A DNA stretch of 38,084 bases from a virus, in the IMG/VR virus record IMGVR_UViG_3300036827_000012, positions 1 through 38,084 of that record. One strand, 5' to 3'. Made by a program: the position numbers and the translations under genes. Of this stretch, positions 37,961 through 38,084 are shown piece by piece. Below the pieces are notes generated by a model that saw nothing but the letters and a program-made list of their open reading frames with translations, did no database searches and was not told where the DNA came from. How positions within the stretch are numbered: position 1 is the first letter of the stretch; each line of letters starts with the position of its first letter.

Positions 37961-38084
37961 TACTTACCCTCTTCATATGCTTTCTTAATACGAGCTTTAG
38001 CTGCAGCAATATCTTCACCAGGCTGAAGCGTGATAGGTTTCGCACTTGTAGACTTCTCAACGGCACCTAACATTTCAGCTGGAA
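37960..38084 (-). CDS. C-terminal end of a late protein (partial)
   Basis: Only the last 41 codons are inside the window: ...PAEMLGAVEKSTSAKPITLQ then PGEDIAAAKARIKKAYEEGK. Too little for a function. It couples to the following gene by TAATG and continues beyond the right edge. Confidence 0.55.
   Translation of the reverse strand, partial: PAEMLGAVEKSTSAKPITLQPGEDIAAAKARIKKAYEEGK

Noticed and set aside
1-38084. Lysogeny genes or phage RNA polymerase.
   Set aside because: No integrase, CI-like repressor or single-subunit RNA polymerase motif is visible; they could still lie in the missing part between the window ends.

Overview
The window is most of the genome of a tailed phage with a podovirus-type gene set: terminase, portal, scaffold and capsid genes, T7-like replication genes, and many very small ORFs. 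No integrase, repressor or phage RNA polymerase is visible. Promoters that can be recognised look like host sigma-70 sites (TTGACA / TATAATGG). The lysozyme-like protein and several small genes recall phages of Rhizobiales, but that host guess is inference.

Layout. A leftward (minus-strand) late block runs from about 15.1 kb down to position 1: head or tail fibre and adhesin genes and mini-genes (15.1-8.06 kb), terminase large subunit (7.9-6.3 kb), portal, scaffold, major capsid protein, a capsid-adjacent structural protein, a membrane/coiled-coil protein, a second fibre, and the start of a lysozyme. The same operon re-enters at the right edge (38084-37323) and ends against a strong terminator at 37.26-37.30 kb. 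The genome is therefore probably circular or terminally redundant, with tail genes missing between base 38084 and base 1. An A+T-rich region with short repeats (15.65-16.23 kb) separates the late block from the rightward early block and is a candidate origin.

The rightward block (15.2-37.2 kb) holds many small early genes, then a bifunctional primase-helicase, family A DNA polymerase, a probable ssDNA-binding protein, a RecB/Cas4-like exonuclease, T7 endonuclease I-like resolvase and a PTH2-type peptidyl-tRNA hydrolase. An islet of six tiny leftward genes (18.34-19.24 kb) interrupts it.

The most unusual part is 31551-33516: almost 2 kb without credible genes but packed with at least twenty perfect or near-perfect helices, beginning with a 10-bp closing helix. 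It also has two complete tRNA T-arms that do not belong to foldable conventional tRNAs. I read it as a giant structured non-coding RNA, or a tandem set of such RNAs, of a kind comparable to the ornate phage RNAs GOLLD and ROOL. Membership in those families cannot be established here. In addition, the early block repeatedly carries compact hairpin elements in its intergenic gaps (around 20.1, 20.8, 21.3, 23.3, 25.4, 33.6 and 36.4 kb), which suggests that RNA structure is a general device in this phage.
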